A stretch of 64,000 nt of DNA from an uncultured Amylibacter sp. (GTDB lineage: Bacteria > Pseudomonadota > Alphaproteobacteria > Rhodobacterales > Rhodobacteraceae). Below, piece after piece: positions 53,893 to 63,388 of this stretch; position 1 is the stretch's first letter, and each line of letters opens with the position of its first letter. The notes under the pieces are model-generated. The model made no database searches, had not been told where the DNA came from, and saw only the letters and a list, made by a program, of their open reading frames with translations. The position numbers and the translations under genes were made by a program. Location of the stretch: NCBI GenBank assembly GCA_905181935.1, contig CAJIZV010000001.1:496001-560000 (forward strand). Reading direction: 5' to 3'.

Positions 53893-55074
53893 ATGATGAA
53901 AAGTCCTCTTATGAAATTCTTAAACAGAAATCCAAGTGTTTTAATTTTCTTATTAATCCTCTCAGTATTTACAATACTAATTACTATAGGCAGTGAAGCA
54001 TTTGGCTTTGGATTTATTTCTACTTCTCTAGTTAAAATACTTGGTAAAACATTATGTTTTTGCTTGGTTGCAATATCAATGGATCTTGTTTGGGGCTATT
54101 GTGGAATATTAAGTTTAGGCCACTTCGCATTTTTTGGTTTAGGTGGCTACATGATTGGCATGTGGCTAATGTATGAACGAACAAGATTGATTGTACTTGA
54201 AGCGGGAAAAAATGCTGAACTTCCTATGACAGTTCAGGAAATTCAAAATTCTATAGGGTCTCAAATATTTGGAGTAGTGGGAGGGTCAGAGTTTCCAATA
54301 ATTTGGACTTTTTCAAACTTTCTTTGGGTTCAGCTCTTATTAATAGTCTTTATTCCTGGCTTATTAGCGCTAATTTTTGGATGGCTAGCATTTCGCTCAC
54401 GCGTAACGGGAGTATACCTATCGATCCTGACCCAAGCAATGACTTTGGCACTCGCTCTTTATCTATTCCAAAATGATAGTGGCCTACGCGGAAATAATGG
54501 TCTTTCTGGATTGCAAAATTTGCCAGGATTAGAGGATATATCGCAATCAGTAATTTCCATGTGGTTTTTTTGGGGATCAGCTTTAGCACTAGGCCTTGGT
54601 TATTTATTTGTAAAATTAATTGTTGAAAGCAAACTTGGTAATGTTATTCGCGGTATTAGGGATAATGAACAAAGAATGCGATTCTTGGGTTATAATGTGG
54701 AAATATACAAGTTATTCATCTTTACATTTACAGCCATTATAGCTGCTATCGCAGGTGCATTATACTACCCACAGGCAGGTATTATAAATCCAGCAGAATT
54801 AGCACCTATTGCATCAATATATTTAGCCGTATGGGTAGCTATAGGAGGACGTGGGCGCATTTATGGTGCAGTCATAGGCGCTGGAGTTGTTTCTTTATTA
54901 TCAAGCTGGCTCACAGGAGGTCAGGCACCTAATATTTCATTAGGGTTCATAGAACTAAAGTGGGTGGATTGGTGGTTAGTACTACTAGGTATATCCTTTG
55001 TACTTGTCACATTATACGCCCCTAAAGGTATAGGTGGATTATTTGATAAATTAACCAAAGGAGCTCGAAAATGA
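53893..55074 (+). CDS. urtC: Urea ABC transporter permease UrtC
   Basis: A 393-residue branched-chain-type permease. AISMDLVWGYCGILSLGHFA and FFGLGGYMIGMWLMYERTR are UrtC hallmarks; FRSRVTGVYLSILTQAMTLA and YYPQAGIINPAELAPIASI follow. AGGAG precedes the ATG, which directly follows the urtB stop. Pairs with UrtB in the membrane. Confidence 0.95.
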   Translation: MMKSPLMKFLNRNPSVLIFLLILSVFTILITIGSEAFGFGFISTSLVKILGKTLCFCLVAISMDLVWGYCGILSLGHFAFFGLGGYMIGMWLMYERTRLIVLEAGKNAELPMTVQEIQNSIGSQIFGVVGGSEFPIIWTFSNFLWVQLLLIVFIPGLLALIFGWLAFRSRVTGVYLSILTQAMTLALALYLFQNDSGLRGNNGLSGLQNLPGLEDISQSVISMWFFWGSALALGLGYLFVKLIVESKLGNVIRGIRDNEQRMRFLGYNVEIYKLFIFTFTAIIAAIAGALYYPQAGIINPAELAPIASIYLAVWVAIGGRGRIYGAVIGAGVVSLLSSWLTGGQAPNISLGFIELKWVDWWLVLLGISFVLVTLYAPKGIGGLFDKLTKGARK

Positions 55075-55814
55075 GTGGGGCACTCTTAGAAGTTAATGCA
55101 ATTTCCGTCTCATTTGATGGCTTTAAGGCAATTAATAATCTGTCCTTCAATATAAATTGTGGTGAGCTTCGCGCTATTATTGGGCCTAATGGAGCAGGAA
55201 AAACAACATTTATGGATATAATTACTGGCAAAACACGTCCTGATAGTGGTGATGTTATATGGGGGAACAAGAACATTAGTTTGATCCAAAAATCAGAAAG
55301 TGAAATAGCTAATCTAGGCATTGGGCGAAAATTCCAAAAACCAACTGTGTTTGAGCATCAATCAGTTATGGAAAACTTAATCATGGCATTAAAAAATAAA
55401 CGCAGCCCGTGGTCAGTTCTTTTTTATAAGCCAAACGCTTCAGATAATAATAAAGTTATTAGTGTTGCTTCAGGTATAGGACTATTTGATTATTTAGATA
55501 AACTTGCAGGTGAATTGAGTCACGGACAAAAACAATGGCTAGAAATTGGTATGCTCTTAGCACAAGAACCACAGTTATTATTAGTTGATGAACCAGCCGC
55601 AGGCATGACTTTTGAAGAGCGAAAGCATACTGCTTTTCTATTAAAAAAATTGGCTAAATCACGTGCAGTTATTGTTGTGGAGCACGATATGGAATTTATC
55701 CGTAGTTTGAACTGTAAGGTAACAGTTTTACATGAAGGTTCTGTTTTAGCAGAAGGAACTCTAGACCATGTAATTAAAAATCAAACTGTTATTGATGTAT
55801 ATTTGGGGCGTTAA
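55071..55814 (+). CDS. urtD: Urea ABC transporter ATP-binding protein UrtD
   Basis: ATPase of 247 residues. Walker A GPNGAGKTTFMDIITG, the unusual signature LSHGQKQWLEIGMLL that marks UrtD, Walker B LLLVDEPAAGMT and VVEHDMEFIRSL. Four-base overlap with urtC. Forms the ATPase pair with UrtE. Confidence 0.96.
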   Translation: MSGALLEVNAISVSFDGFKAINNLSFNINCGELRAIIGPNGAGKTTFMDIITGKTRPDSGDVIWGNKNISLIQKSESEIANLGIGRKFQKPTVFEHQSVMENLIMALKNKRSPWSVLFYKPNASDNNKVISVASGIGLFDYLDKLAGELSHGQKQWLEIGMLLAQEPQLLLVDEPAAGMTFEERKHTAFLLKKLAKSRAVIVVEHDMEFIRSLNCKVTVLHEGSVLAEGTLDHVIKNQTVIDVYLGR

Positions 55815-55816
55815 AA

Positions 55817-56512
55817 ATGCTGGAACTTAACAACATTACACTGCATTATGGTCAAAGCCAAATATTAAACGGTGTAGATTTAATTGCTGAAAAAGGTAAA
55901 ATTACTTGTTTGATGGGCACCAATGGGGTTGGAAAAACTAGTTTACTTAAGGTAGTTTCTGGGACCCACAATCATTCTGGTGGCAGTTATAAATTGAATG
56001 GACAAGAACAAGGTATGACAACTGCGCATATGCTAGCTAGACGTGGTGTTGGGTATGTACCACAGGGTCGTGACATATTTCCACTTATGACTGTTCGTGA
56101 AAATATGGAAACTGGATTTGCATGTTTAGACAAAGCACAATTCATGGTTCCAGATCAGATTTTTGAATTGTTCCCAGTTCTTAAAGAAATGAAAAATCGC
56201 AGAGGTGGTGACCTATCTGGAGGACAGCAACAACAATTAGCAATTGCTCGCACACTAATTACAAAACCAAAACTATTACTTCTAGATGAACCCACTGAAG
56301 GTATCCAACCAAACATTATTCAACAAATTGGAAATGTCATTTCATTTTTGAAGGATCAGGGTGACATGGCAATACTTCTGGTTGAGCAGTACTTTGAGTT
56401 TGCATATAATTTAGCTGATTATTTTTATGCAATGCGCCGAGGTAATATTATTTTAGAAGGTTCAAAACCAAATTTAAAAAAGATACAACTTTTAAGTACT
56501 TTATCAGTATAA
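55817..56512 (+). CDS. urtE: Urea ABC transporter ATP-binding protein UrtE
   Basis: ATPase of 231 residues. Walker A GTNGVGKTSLLKVVSG, GVGYVPQGRDIFPLMTVREN, signature LSGGQQQQLAIARTL and Walker B LLLDEPTEGIQPNI. Two bases after urtD. End of the urea uptake operon; convergent with ureG, with 95 bp between and no clear terminator. Confidence 0.96.
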   Translation: MLELNNITLHYGQSQILNGVDLIAEKGKITCLMGTNGVGKTSLLKVVSGTHNHSGGSYKLNGQEQGMTTAHMLARRGVGYVPQGRDIFPLMTVRENMETGFACLDKAQFMVPDQIFELFPVLKEMKNRRGGDLSGGQQQQLAIARTLITKPKLLLLDEPTEGIQPNIIQQIGNVISFLKDQGDMAILLVEQYFEFAYNLADYFYAMRRGNIILEGSKPNLKKIQLLSTLSV

Positions 56513-56607
56513 TAATTAATCAATATGTCACTAAAACCATTCACATTAACGCTTTATTAAATGTTTAATTTATTAAAAATAATACCACTGCCAAATGATA
56601 AACACCT

Positions 56608-57246
56608 TTACGATTTTTTTGTTTGGAATCCCAAAATATCAAAATTTCCAAGTTCAGACAAAAGCTTTAATATTTGATAAGCTCCCTCACCATTCCTCAA
56701 ACTTGCAAAAACAAAAGGTTTCCCAGAGCGCATTCTTTTTGCATCACGCTCCATTACAGTCAGGGATGCGCCTACGTAAGGCGCTAAATCTGTTTTGTTA
56801 ATAACTAAAACATCTGACTTAGTGATAGCAGGACCACCTTTTCGTGGTATTTCTTCACCTGCAGCTACATCGATTACATAGACGGTTAAGTCTGCAAGTT
56901 CCGGACTAAACGTAGCTGAGAGGTTGTCTCCACCACTTTCAATAAAAATTATTTCAACATCTTCGTATCGTTCGCGCATTTGAGCAATTGCAGCAAGATT
57001 AATGGAGGCATCTTCACGAATGGCAGTATGTGGGCAACCCCCTGTCTCAACACCTATAACACGGTCTTTTGGCAAGATTTGTAACCGCATTAATGCCTCA
57101 GCATCCTCTTGAGTATAAATATCGTTAGTAATAACCCCAACAGAAGTTTGAGGATGTAAAATACGAATGAGTGCTGCAGTTAAGGTTGTTTTTCCTGCAC
57201 CAACAGGACCACCTATTCCTATTCTTAATGGACCATGATTTGACAA
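56608..57246 (-). CDS. ureG: Urease accessory GTPase UreG
   Basis: A 212-residue GTPase that powers nickel delivery to urease. P-loop [18 protein letters not shown] at the N-terminus, [19 protein letters not shown], the metal-binding [16 protein letters not shown] (Cys-Pro-His) and [30 protein letters not shown] is the guanine-specificity motif. Last gene of the urease operon. Confidence 0.97.
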   Translation of the reverse strand: MSNHGPLRIGIGGPVGAGKTTLTAALIRILHPQTSVGVITNDIYTQEDAEALMRLQILPKDRVIGVETGGCPHTAIREDASINLAAIAQMRERYEDVEIIFIESGGDNLSATFSPELADLTVYVIDVAAGEEIPRKGGPAITKSDVLVINKTDLAPYVGASLTVMERDAKRMRSGKPFVFASLRNGEGAYQILKLLSELGNFDILGFQTKKS

Positions 57247-57258
57247 TTTAAGCCTCCT

Positions 57259-57903
57259 TCAAGTTCGAAAAATACGTGAATATTGAGTTTCATGCCGCAT
57301 CGCTATGATATCTGACATAAAAGTATTACTGTGAAGATCATCAAGAGTTATGTCCTTCATATTTGAAGCAACTGATATGATTACTGGCTTAAGCAACGCT
57401 TGAACCCGTTGCCCATCCGTTTGTCCAAGTGGGACAAGGCGCATAGCGACGTTACACATATTTCCAATAAAAGCATGCAAGAACATTGCAGTTGTAAGTT
57501 CCACACAAAGCCCTAATGCACGCGCTGTTCTACCAACAGCTACCGGGTAGGTAAGTTTTGTAAGATTTAGACCCCAAACTGCATTTACAGCATCGCAAAA
57601 AGCAACTCCTTGGAGGTCGGTTTCTTGAAGCCGCTCTTTTGATGATGCAAATGCTCGAGAGCTTGCATCAATATATTGCACATCATGTTCTTCTGCATAA
57701 AATGAAACATTAAGAAGTGTGGCATCTGCGCAGCCTCCACCTTGAGTTAATAAATAGTTTAGCCAATCTTGTAAATCATCTGCACTATAAATTAATTCTT
57801 CATGAATGGCGTTCTCTAAACCATGTGAATATGCAAAGGACCCTACTGGAAAAGATGGTGAAAGTAATTGAACTAACGTAAGGATTTCGTTACGACTAGT
57901 CAT
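57259..57903 (-). CDS. ureF: Urease accessory protein UreF
   Basis: A 214-residue accessory protein that acts with UreD and UreG during nickel loading. LVQLLSPSFPVGSFAYSHGL is the diagnostic N-terminus, GGGCADATLLNVSFYAEE follows, and the C-terminal region has MHAFIGNMCNVAMRLVPLGQ. I take ATG 57903, which overlaps the ureE stop; longer frame starts up to 57969 would run far into ureE. Twelve bases from ureG. Confidence 0.94.
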   Translation of the reverse strand: MTSRNEILTLVQLLSPSFPVGSFAYSHGLENAIHEELIYSADDLQDWLNYLLTQGGGCADATLLNVSFYAEEHDVQYIDASSRAFASSKERLQETDLQGVAFCDAVNAVWGLNLTKLTYPVAVGRTARALGLCVELTTAMFLHAFIGNMCNVAMRLVPLGQTDGQRVQALLKPVIISVASNMKDITLDDLHSNTFMSDIIAMRHETQYSRIFRT

Positions 57904-58363
57904 GCGATGTGTTGCCATGTTCATGACTATGTGTTCGCCCATAACCATAGGCGCCTTTTTCAGGATCAAATGGTTCTAATAGACTAGTAACTGTAGCTCC
58001 TAAATGTTCAAGCATATGGCCGATTACAGGATCCTCTTGGATCAACAACCTCTTTGCTTCAATTTGACATGGTGTATGCCTATTACCTATATGCCATGCT
58101 AATTTAACCAAATCTTTACCAGTAACTTTCAATAATGGCTCCTTTGCTGCTACAACCTCTATAAAGCGGCCATCCTCAATGACTAAAGCATCCCCATGAT
58201 CAAGAGAAGTGGTTTGCGAGAGATCTATAAGAACCTTTTTACTCCTAAAGGTTTTCAGAACTTTACGGCGTAAAAACCTTTCATCATATGTAAGAATACA
58301 CACCTCAAAGCTATTGGACCATTCACCTGAGCGACAAATTTCAAAAGATTTATAATCGACCAT
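57896..58363 (-). CDS. ureE: Urease nickel metallochaperone UreE
   Basis: A 155-residue nickel chaperone. LTYDERFLRRKVLKTFRSK lies in the peptide-binding domain, and VKLAWHIGNRHTPCQIEAKR contains the conserved metal-site histidine. The C-terminal tail GRTHSHEHGNTSHD is histidine-rich, as in nickel-storing UreE. The ATG shares one base with the ureC stop and the stop overlaps ureF. Confidence 0.95.
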   Translation of the reverse strand: MVDYKSFEICRSGEWSNSFEVCILTYDERFLRRKVLKTFRSKKVLIDLSQTTSLDHGDALVIEDGRFIEVVAAKEPLLKVTGKDLVKLAWHIGNRHTPCQIEAKRLLIQEDPVIGHMLEHLGATVTSLLEPFDPEKGAYGYGRTHSHEHGNTSHD

Positions 58364-60072
58364 CAGAATAGAAAATATCTTTGAGCCATTGGCAATTCAG
58401 TCGCTGGCTCACAAGTAAGTAATTCACCATCTGCTCGAACTTCATAGGTCTCTGGATTTACTTCTATATAAGGCATTGCATTATTTAAAATTAGATCTGA
58501 TTTACCTATATTTCGGGTATTTTGAACTGCAACAGTGTCTTTGGCTAAACCAAGCTTTTTACCTATGCTGTCTGCCTGTGCAGCTTCAGATACAAAGGTT
58601 ACTGCTGAACGTTCAACGGATCGACCAAAGGCACCAAACATATGCCTTGAATATACAGGCTGTGGTGTTGGAATTGAAGCATTTGGGTCACCCATCTGCG
58701 CCGAAACAATTGTGCCAGATAACAAAATCATCTCTGGTTTAACCCCAAAAAATGCTGGGTCCCACATTACAAGATCAGCTCTCTTACCTTCAGAAACACT
58801 ACCAATTTCATGACTAATACCATGAGCAATTGCAGGATTTATTGTATATTTTGAAATATAACGGCGCACACGAAAATTATCGTTTTCACCAGTTTCTTCT
58901 GATAAGCGACCACGCTGCTTCTTCATTTTATCAGCGGTTTGCCAAGTGCGTATTAACACCTCACCAACACGCCCCATAGCCTGACTATCTGACGCTATAA
59001 TTGAGAATGCGCCCATGTCATGAAGAATATCTTCAGCGGCAATTGTTTCTCGCCTTATTCTACTTTCTGCGAAAGCTACATCTTCAGGAATTGATTTATC
59101 TAAATGATGACATACCATGAGCATGTCCAGATGTTCTTCCAAAGTGTTTACTGTATATGGTCTGGTCGGATTTGTTGACGATGGCAATACATGCTCTTCT
59201 CCACAAATTTTTATGATATCTGGCGCATGGCCACCGCCTGCACCTTCAGTATGGAACGCATGTATAGTCCGCCCTTTCATAGCCTTTACAGTATTTTCAA
59301 CAAACCCAGATTCATTGAGTGTATCGGTATGTATCATCACCTGAACATCCATATCATCCGCCACAGAAAGACAGCAATCAATCGCAGCTGGAGTAGTCCC
59401 CCAATCCTCGTGTAACTTCAATGCACATGCCCCTGCATTAACCATTTCGATTAATGCAGCAGGCTTACTTGCATTTCCCTTACCAGCAAAAGCAAGGTTC
59501 ATTGGAAACGCATCTGCGGCTTGTAACATTCGCGCTAAGTGCCAAGGTCCAGGCGTACAAGTTGTTGCAAGCGTACCATGAGCAGGACCAGTCCCCCCAC
59601 CAAGCATTGTTGTTAAACCAGAGTGCAGGGCATCTTCAATCTGTTGCGGGCAAATAAAGTGAATATGGCTATCAAATCCACCTGCAGTTAGTATGCGCCC
59701 TTCTCCAGCAATTGCTTCAGTGCCGGGGCCTACTATAATGTCAACGCCAGGTTGAGTATCTGGATTTCCTGCCTTACCTATTTTAAAAATCCGTCCACCT
59801 CTTAAGCCAACATCAGCTTTATAAATGCCACTGTGGTCTATAATGAGCGCATTAGTTATTACAGTATCCACAGCACCTTCAGCTCGAGTAGCTTGAGATT
59901 GCCCCATACCATCACGAATGACTTTACCACCACCAAACTTCACTTCCTCACCATAAATTGTTAAATCTTTTTCAACCTCAATAATAAGATCCGTATCAGC
60001 CAGGCGTAACTTGTCACCAACAGTTGGGCCAAACATTGATGCATATTCGGAACGCTTAATTTCTACAGGCAT
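58363..60072 (-). CDS. ureC: Urease subunit alpha
   Basis: The catalytic subunit (569 residues, EC 3.5.1.5) hydrolysing urea to ammonia and carbon dioxide. Nickel ligands in [14 protein letters not shown], the carbamylated lysine in [15 protein letters not shown], ligands and substrate histidines in [11 protein letters not shown] and [13 protein letters not shown], the flap Cys-His in [12 protein letters not shown], and the aspartate in [14 protein letters not shown]. All key residues are present, so an active enzyme is expected. One base from ureB. Confidence 0.98.
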   Translation of the reverse strand: MPVEIKRSEYASMFGPTVGDKLRLADTDLIIEVEKDLTIYGEEVKFGGGKVIRDGMGQSQATRAEGAVDTVITNALIIDHSGIYKADVGLRGGRIFKIGKAGNPDTQPGVDIIVGPGTEAIAGEGRILTAGGFDSHIHFICPQQIEDALHSGLTTMLGGGTGPAHGTLATTCTPGPWHLARMLQAADAFPMNLAFAGKGNASKPAALIEMVNAGACALKLHEDWGTTPAAIDCCLSVADDMDVQVMIHTDTLNESGFVENTVKAMKGRTIHAFHTEGAGGGHAPDIIKICGEEHVLPSSTNPTRPYTVNTLEEHLDMLMVCHHLDKSIPEDVAFAESRIRRETIAAEDILHDMGAFSIIASDSQAMGRVGEVLIRTWQTADKMKKQRGRLSEETGENDNFRVRRYISKYTINPAIAHGISHEIGSVSEGKRADLVMWDPAFFGVKPEMILLSGTIVSAQMGDPNASIPTPQPVYSRHMFGAFGRSVERSAVTFVSEAAQADSIGKKLGLAKDTVAVQNTRNIGKSDLILNNAMPYIEVNPETYEVRADGELLTCEPATELPMAQRYFLF

Positions 60073-60378
60073 CTATAGATCTCCCATAATATGTTGATTA
60101 AATCCAAAAATACGGCGATCGCCTAAAATTGGAACCAGCTGCACCTCACGGCGTTGCCCAGGTTCAAAACGCACTGCAGTTCCAGCCGCAATATCCAAGC
60201 GCATGCCTCTCGCTTTATTACGGTCAAAATCAAGTGCCGAATTTGCTTCTCCAAAATGATAATGGCTACCAACTTGCACAGGCCGATCACCCCTATTTGC
60301 AACCATCAAGATTTGTGATTGCAAGCCTTCATTAAGTATTAGTGTGCCTTCAGCCGGAAATAATTCTCCTGGTATCAT
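60073..60378 (-). CDS. ureB: Urease subunit beta
   Basis: A 101-residue structural subunit of urease. [40 protein letters not shown] and [18 protein letters not shown] are diagnostic. Abuts ureC without a gap and follows ureA by 12 bases, so the three structural genes are separate, not fused. Confidence 0.97.
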   Translation of the reverse strand: MIPGELFPAEGTLILNEGLQSQILMVANRGDRPVQVGSHYHFGEANSALDFDRNKARGMRLDIAAGTAVRFEPGQRREVQLVPILGDRRIFGFNQHIMGDL

Positions 60379-60390
60379 CTTAAATCTCCA

Positions 60391-60693
60391 TCAGCGAATT
60401 GGATTGTGAACAGTGACAAGCTTTGTGCCATCTGGAAAAGTAGCTTCAACCTGAACATCAGGAATCATTTCAGGCACGCCAATCATACATTGATCGCGTG
60501 AAATTACATGCCCCCCAGCCTGCATCATATCCGCCACAGATCGCCCATCACGGGCACCTTCCACAACAGCATCTGATATAAGTGCTATCGCTTCTGGATA
60601 ATTAAGTTTAATTCCCCGAGCGAGACGCTTTCGAGCAACTTCCGCAGCCATTGCTATCAATAATTTATCTTTTTCACGTGGTGTAAGTTTCAT
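60391..60693 (-). CDS. ureA: Urease subunit gamma
   Basis: A 100-residue structural subunit. [40 protein letters not shown] and [19 protein letters not shown] are typical of UreA. Follows ureD by four bases. Confidence 0.97.
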   Translation of the reverse strand: MKLTPREKDKLLIAMAAEVARKRLARGIKLNYPEAIALISDAVVEGARDGRSVADMMQAGGHVISRDQCMIGVPEMIPDVQVEATFPDGTKLVTVHNPIR

Positions 60694-60697
60694 TTTG

Positions 60698-61531
60698 TTA
60701 AAGCTTCCAGTTTTTAGGTAAAGTATCGTTTGTTAAAAGAGTTAAAATTGGAAGAAGAATTTTTCGCAATTCGAAACTACTTGCTGCAAGAATTCGGATT
60801 CCTAATAAATTTTCAGAAATAAGACTTGCTCCTGCATTCTGAGGCAGAAGTTCTCTAATTTTATCTATGAGGTTAGTTGAATCTTTATCAAAAAGAACAA
60901 TATTTGCCAGCGCACGATTTTCATTACCAACGCAGGTTTTTCTTAAAACATCTGCAACATCGCCATTCATTTTGATGCCATCAATATAAATAGGGCTATT
61001 ATTACAAAAAATCTGAACTCTGTCTTTAAAAAAACAACACCTCAGCTCTTCACCTGACGCCTCCCGACCAAAGACTAAAGGTTCAAGAAAAAGAAATTTA
61101 GCTGTAGTAGCAATCTCAACATTTAACTGCCTTTGCATTCTACTACCATTAAACAGTATAGTTTCTTGAGGTAGCCAATATAATTGAGCATTTTCTGCAA
61201 TAATTAATTTGTTTTGCACAAGACCAAAATCACTATTAGACGCACAGTATACTCTCTCAGCAGCTTGGGTAGTGAGAGACAGCTTTGCTCCCTCTCCTAC
61301 TTCAGCAAAAATAGAAAACTTATCACCACTAGTTATACCACCAGCAGTATTTACAATTACAGCTTCAAAATTATTATTTAATGATTTGGGAAAAACAACT
61401 CTCATAGATCCTTCCTGCCGAAGATCTTTGAGAGTTGTCACACCCAGTTCATTAGACGCAACACAAACAGAAATGTCTCCATAAGCACGTTGAAGTTTTA
61501 CAGGTGTAGATAATAAATTTTCAAAAGGCAC
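60698..61531 (-). CDS. ureD: Urease accessory protein UreD
   Basis: A 277-residue accessory protein that scaffolds the UreF/UreG complex on apo-urease. [40 protein letters not shown] and [13 protein letters not shown] are the family hallmarks; [13 protein letters not shown] follows. A GTG start at 61531 with GGGGGA eleven bases upstream. First gene of the operon ureDABCEFG, which lacks a nickel transporter in this window. Confidence 0.94.
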   Translation of the reverse strand: MPFENLLSTPVKLQRAYGDISVCVASNELGVTTLKDLRQEGSMRVVFPKSLNNNFEAVIVNTAGGITSGDKFSIFAEVGEGAKLSLTTQAAERVYCASNSDFGLVQNKLIIAENAQLYWLPQETILFNGSRMQRQLNVEIATTAKFLFLEPLVFGREASGEELRCCFFKDRVQIFCNNSPIYIDGIKMNGDVADVLRKTCVGNENRALANIVLFDKDSTNLIDKIRELLPQNAGASLISENLLGIRILAASSFELRKILLPILTLLTNDTLPKNWKL

Positions 61532-62219
61532 AGTTATTTATTTCCCCCAATAAAACTTAAGCAGAGGACCAGTTATCATCAAGACATGTATTAATTACAT
61601 TAATCTACCAAAGAGGTTTAAGTATATATGCACAATATTCAGCCCATGCGCTTAATATATAAGCAGATTAAAAAGTAAACTTATAGCCTAGTGCTCTTAT
61701 TTTAAAAAATGATGAATGAAGAGATACTTGGATACTATAAAAAAGCAACTGGCGGAAGAAACACTGTCAAAACAAGAGATATAACTATAAAAAAATGATT
61801 AACTTTATCGCGCGCATTATTTTCATAACTTTAACACTTTTAACAAACTATTCCGTTTAACCGTAAAGTATCCGGCAACATTGAAATTATAATATCTACT
61901 TATTTTAATAATTTTGGCAATCAATGGTCTTCAAAAGAACCTTTGCATTAACCAAATAAAAATAAACGGTATGCTATTTATAATATTAGACAGCTTTAAC
62001 AGTTTATAAAATTATATTATCAAAAAATGTAACTTTGAAAAAATTTTGATAATGAACCAAATTGAAAAAATACCTGAAGGTTTTATGATAGAAGTAAATA
62101 AAAATAATTTTACTGATCCTTAAATGTAAGCCTATTTGGATAATATTTTAGTAAGTGCAGGTCAAAAAACTTTAATGTATGAAGTTTTAAATTTTATAGT
62201 TGAAACGGTGAATCGAAAC
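61532..62219. other. Long AT-rich intergenic region upstream of the urease operon
   Basis: 688 bp between ureD (leftward) and the molybdoenzyme gene (rightward), strikingly poor in G and C, so it must hold both promoters. A 28-codon open frame (61712-61798) opens with MNEEILGYYKKATGGRN but has no clear ribosome site. I saw no strong hairpin, repeat or recognisable operator. Confidence 0.5.
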
Positions 62220-63314
62220 ATGAACAATCCTTTTACAAACTCGCCAACGAAACCCGATACCCAGGATGGTCGTTATGACGACGCCGAACGTGGGTTGGCC
62301 AATCGCAACTCAGGCACATTATTGGAAACCCTAGCACTAGATATTACACCTTCTGGGGCGCATTATCTGCTGACCCATTTTGACACTCCGATCTTGAATA
62401 CAGAAAGTCATCGATTGCGGTTCGAAGGTGCTTTTGCCAACCCGTTTGAAATGGATATGAATCAAATTCGTAGTTTACCCCAGATCATGATGCCTGTGAC
62501 GCTTGAATGCGCAGGCAACGGGCGTGCGGGCCTTTCTCCACGCAAATATTCAATGCCTTGGGGGGTTGAAGCAGTGGGTACATCAGAATGGATTGGAACA
62601 CCACTTGCCCCACTGATTGCTCAGGCAAGCCCGAAAGCTGATGTTGTTGATATCGCTTTTACTGGGGCTGATTACGGATATGACAATGGAGTCGGACATT
62701 ACTTTGGACGTAGTTTAACTCTTGATCAACTTAGCGCGCTTGATGTTCTTTTAGTACACGGAATGAACGGCCAGCCACTCTTACCCCAACATGGTGCCCC
62801 ACTTCGGATTATAGTGCCAGGATGGTATGGGATGGCATCAGTCAAATGGTTAGATAAAATTGTCGCACTGACCCAACCTTATGATGGTTATCAACAGATC
62901 CACACGTATCTCTTCAAGAAGAGCGCTGAAGACGAAGGTCTTCCTGTCACCCATATAAGAGTGAAGTCATTAATGGTGCCGCCTGGTGTACCCGATTGGC
63001 TCAGCCGAGAGCGCTGTGTAAAAGCTGGAGACGTACACATTCAGGGACGGGCGTGGTCTGGATTGGGCCGTACAATTACCAAAGTAGAATTTGCCGCAAA
63101 TGGAGCCTGGCAAGAGGCTAAACTGAAAGAGCGCAGAGGCAAATTTGCCTGGACTGGATGGGAGCATACTTGGAGTGCAGAACCTGGCAAACACGTTTTG
63201 CAGTGCCGGGCAACAGACGAAACAGGTGCAGTTCAGCCAATCAGCCCACCTTGGGACTTCTCCGGCTTTGGCAACAATGCTGTCCAGTCGGTTTGCGTCT
63301 TCGTGAAGGCCTAA
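62220..63314 (+). CDS. Sulfite oxidase-fold molybdopterin-dependent oxidoreductase
   Basis: A 364-residue molybdenum enzyme of the sulfite oxidase superfamily (SorA/SoxC-like). The cofactor cysteine is in MPVTLECAGNGRAGLSPR; LPQHGAPLRIIVPGWYGMAS and VKWLDKIVALTQPYDGY form the rest of the cofactor pocket. A C-terminal Mo-co dimerisation domain follows (HIQGRAWSGLGRTITKVEFA). No signal peptide at the chosen ATG. A longer frame from 62136 has no ribosome site. Base use is unlike the surroundings: two sampled 60-base lines (62281, 62521) are 32 and 34 G+C, against about 15 in a typical urtC line. Substrate unknown. Confidence 0.88.
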   Translation: MNNPFTNSPTKPDTQDGRYDDAERGLANRNSGTLLETLALDITPSGAHYLLTHFDTPILNTESHRLRFEGAFANPFEMDMNQIRSLPQIMMPVTLECAGNGRAGLSPRKYSMPWGVEAVGTSEWIGTPLAPLIAQASPKADVVDIAFTGADYGYDNGVGHYFGRSLTLDQLSALDVLLVHGMNGQPLLPQHGAPLRIIVPGWYGMASVKWLDKIVALTQPYDGYQQIHTYLFKKSAEDEGLPVTHIRVKSLMVPPGVPDWLSRERCVKAGDVHIQGRAWSGLGRTITKVEFAANGAWQEAKLKERRGKFAWTGWEHTWSAEPGKHVLQCRATDETGAVQPISPPWDFSGFGNNAVQSVCVFVKA

Positions 63315-63388
63315 GTCAAAGTAATAAATTGTGGAGCTTATGGTTATGGGTAGTGATTAGGACAAACGCACCAAGCATAACCTCATTA

